Source: Citrobacter tructae (lineage in GTDB: Bacteria; Pseudomonadota; Gammaproteobacteria; Enterobacterales; Enterobacteriaceae). From it: DNA of 64,000 bases. The stretch is from assembly GCF_004684345.1 (NCBI RefSeq), contig NZ_CP038469.1, positions 3,534,001 through 3,598,000 of the forward strand, given 5' to 3'. This document shows, piece after piece, positions 63,941 to 64,000 of the stretch. The notes beneath the pieces were generated by a model. It was given only the letters and a program-made list of their open reading frames with translations. It had not been told where the DNA came from and searched no databases. Position 1 is the stretch's first letter. Every line of letters begins with the position of its first letter. A program made the position numbers and the translations under genes.

Positions 63941-64000
63941 ATGCAAAAGTTTGATACCAGGACCTTCCAGGGCTTGATCCTGACCTTACAGGATTACTGG
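63941..64000 (+). CDS. glyQ: Glycyl-tRNA synthetase alpha subunit, N-terminal fragment
   Basis: The first 20 codons encode MQKFDTRTFQGLILTLQDYW, the conserved N-terminus of the alpha chain of the bacterial alpha2beta2 glycyl-tRNA synthetase. The gene runs off the end of the window. Placement after wecH-ysaB matches the E. coli gene order. Confidence 0.95.
   Translation, partial: MQKFDTRTFQGLILTLQDYW

Overview
The window is chromosomal DNA of a member of the Enterobacteriaceae. Most genes match E. coli K-12 families closely in length and motifs, and many keep E. coli order: kbl-tdh-waaH-yibQ-envC-gpmI-yibN-grxC-secB-gpsA-cysE-trmL, lldPRD, mtlADR, yibIH-yibF-selAB, yiaY-aldB-yiaWV, yiaT-U, a yiaK...S operon, yiaJ-I, avtA-malS-bax, xylRHGF/AB, yiaB-yiaA-wecH-ysaB-glyQ. 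It is not E. coli: it carries a Salmonella-type sadBA trimeric adhesin locus, a Klebsiella-type yiaKLX1X2PQRS operon instead of the TRAP-transporter version, and an extra MFS permease behind lldD. A Citrobacter-like organism is my best guess. This is an inference from gene content, not a species identification.

Layout. 1-10.4 kb: threonine catabolism (kbl/tdh), an LPS-core glycosyltransferase, cell division (EnvC), glycolysis (GpmI), redox and export (YibN, GrxC, SecB), glycerol-3-phosphate and cysteine synthesis (GpsA, CysE) and tRNA modification (TrmL). An ERIC element lies between yibN and grxC, and a REP element lies between cysE and trmL. 10.4-15.8 kb: an aromatic-acid-type MFS permease, then the L-lactate operon lldPRD with two LldR operator-like palindromes. 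15.8-22.8 kb: the accessory segment with a 1527-residue trimeric autotransporter (SadA), its lipoprotein partner SadB, and the small proteins YibL and YibT. 22.8-27 kb: mannitol operon mtlADR with an array of CRP sites.

27-37.2 kb: two paralogous gene pairs (yibI-yibH and yiaW-yiaV) flank a GST-like gene, the selenocysteine genes selA-selB and the alcohol/aldehyde dehydrogenases yiaY and aldB. 37.2-47.8 kb: LysR regulator YiaU and outer-membrane protein YiaT, then the 2,3-diketo-L-gulonate/L-ascorbate-type catabolic operon (yiaK, L, X1, X2, lyxK, sgbH, sgbU, sgbE) and its IclR repressor yiaJ. 47.9-53 kb: orphan ferredoxin yiaI, aminotransferase avtA, periplasmic amylase malS and glucosaminidase bax.

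53-61.4 kb: the complete xylose regulon, with AraC-type activator XylR, ABC importer XylFGH, isomerase XylA and kinase XylB. 61.4-64 kb: yiaB, a yiaA interrupted by one in-frame amber codon, acetyltransferase wecH, lipoprotein ysaB and the start of glyQ. Two carbon routes in the window (diketogulonate/ascorbate and xylose) end in D-xylulose-5-phosphate. I saw no tRNA, rRNA, CRISPR array, prophage or insertion sequence. I found no clearly undescribed multi-gene system. The least understood content is the duplicated DUF3302/HlyD pairs, YiaX1, the extra MFS gene, the SadA repeat array and the amber codon in yiaA.
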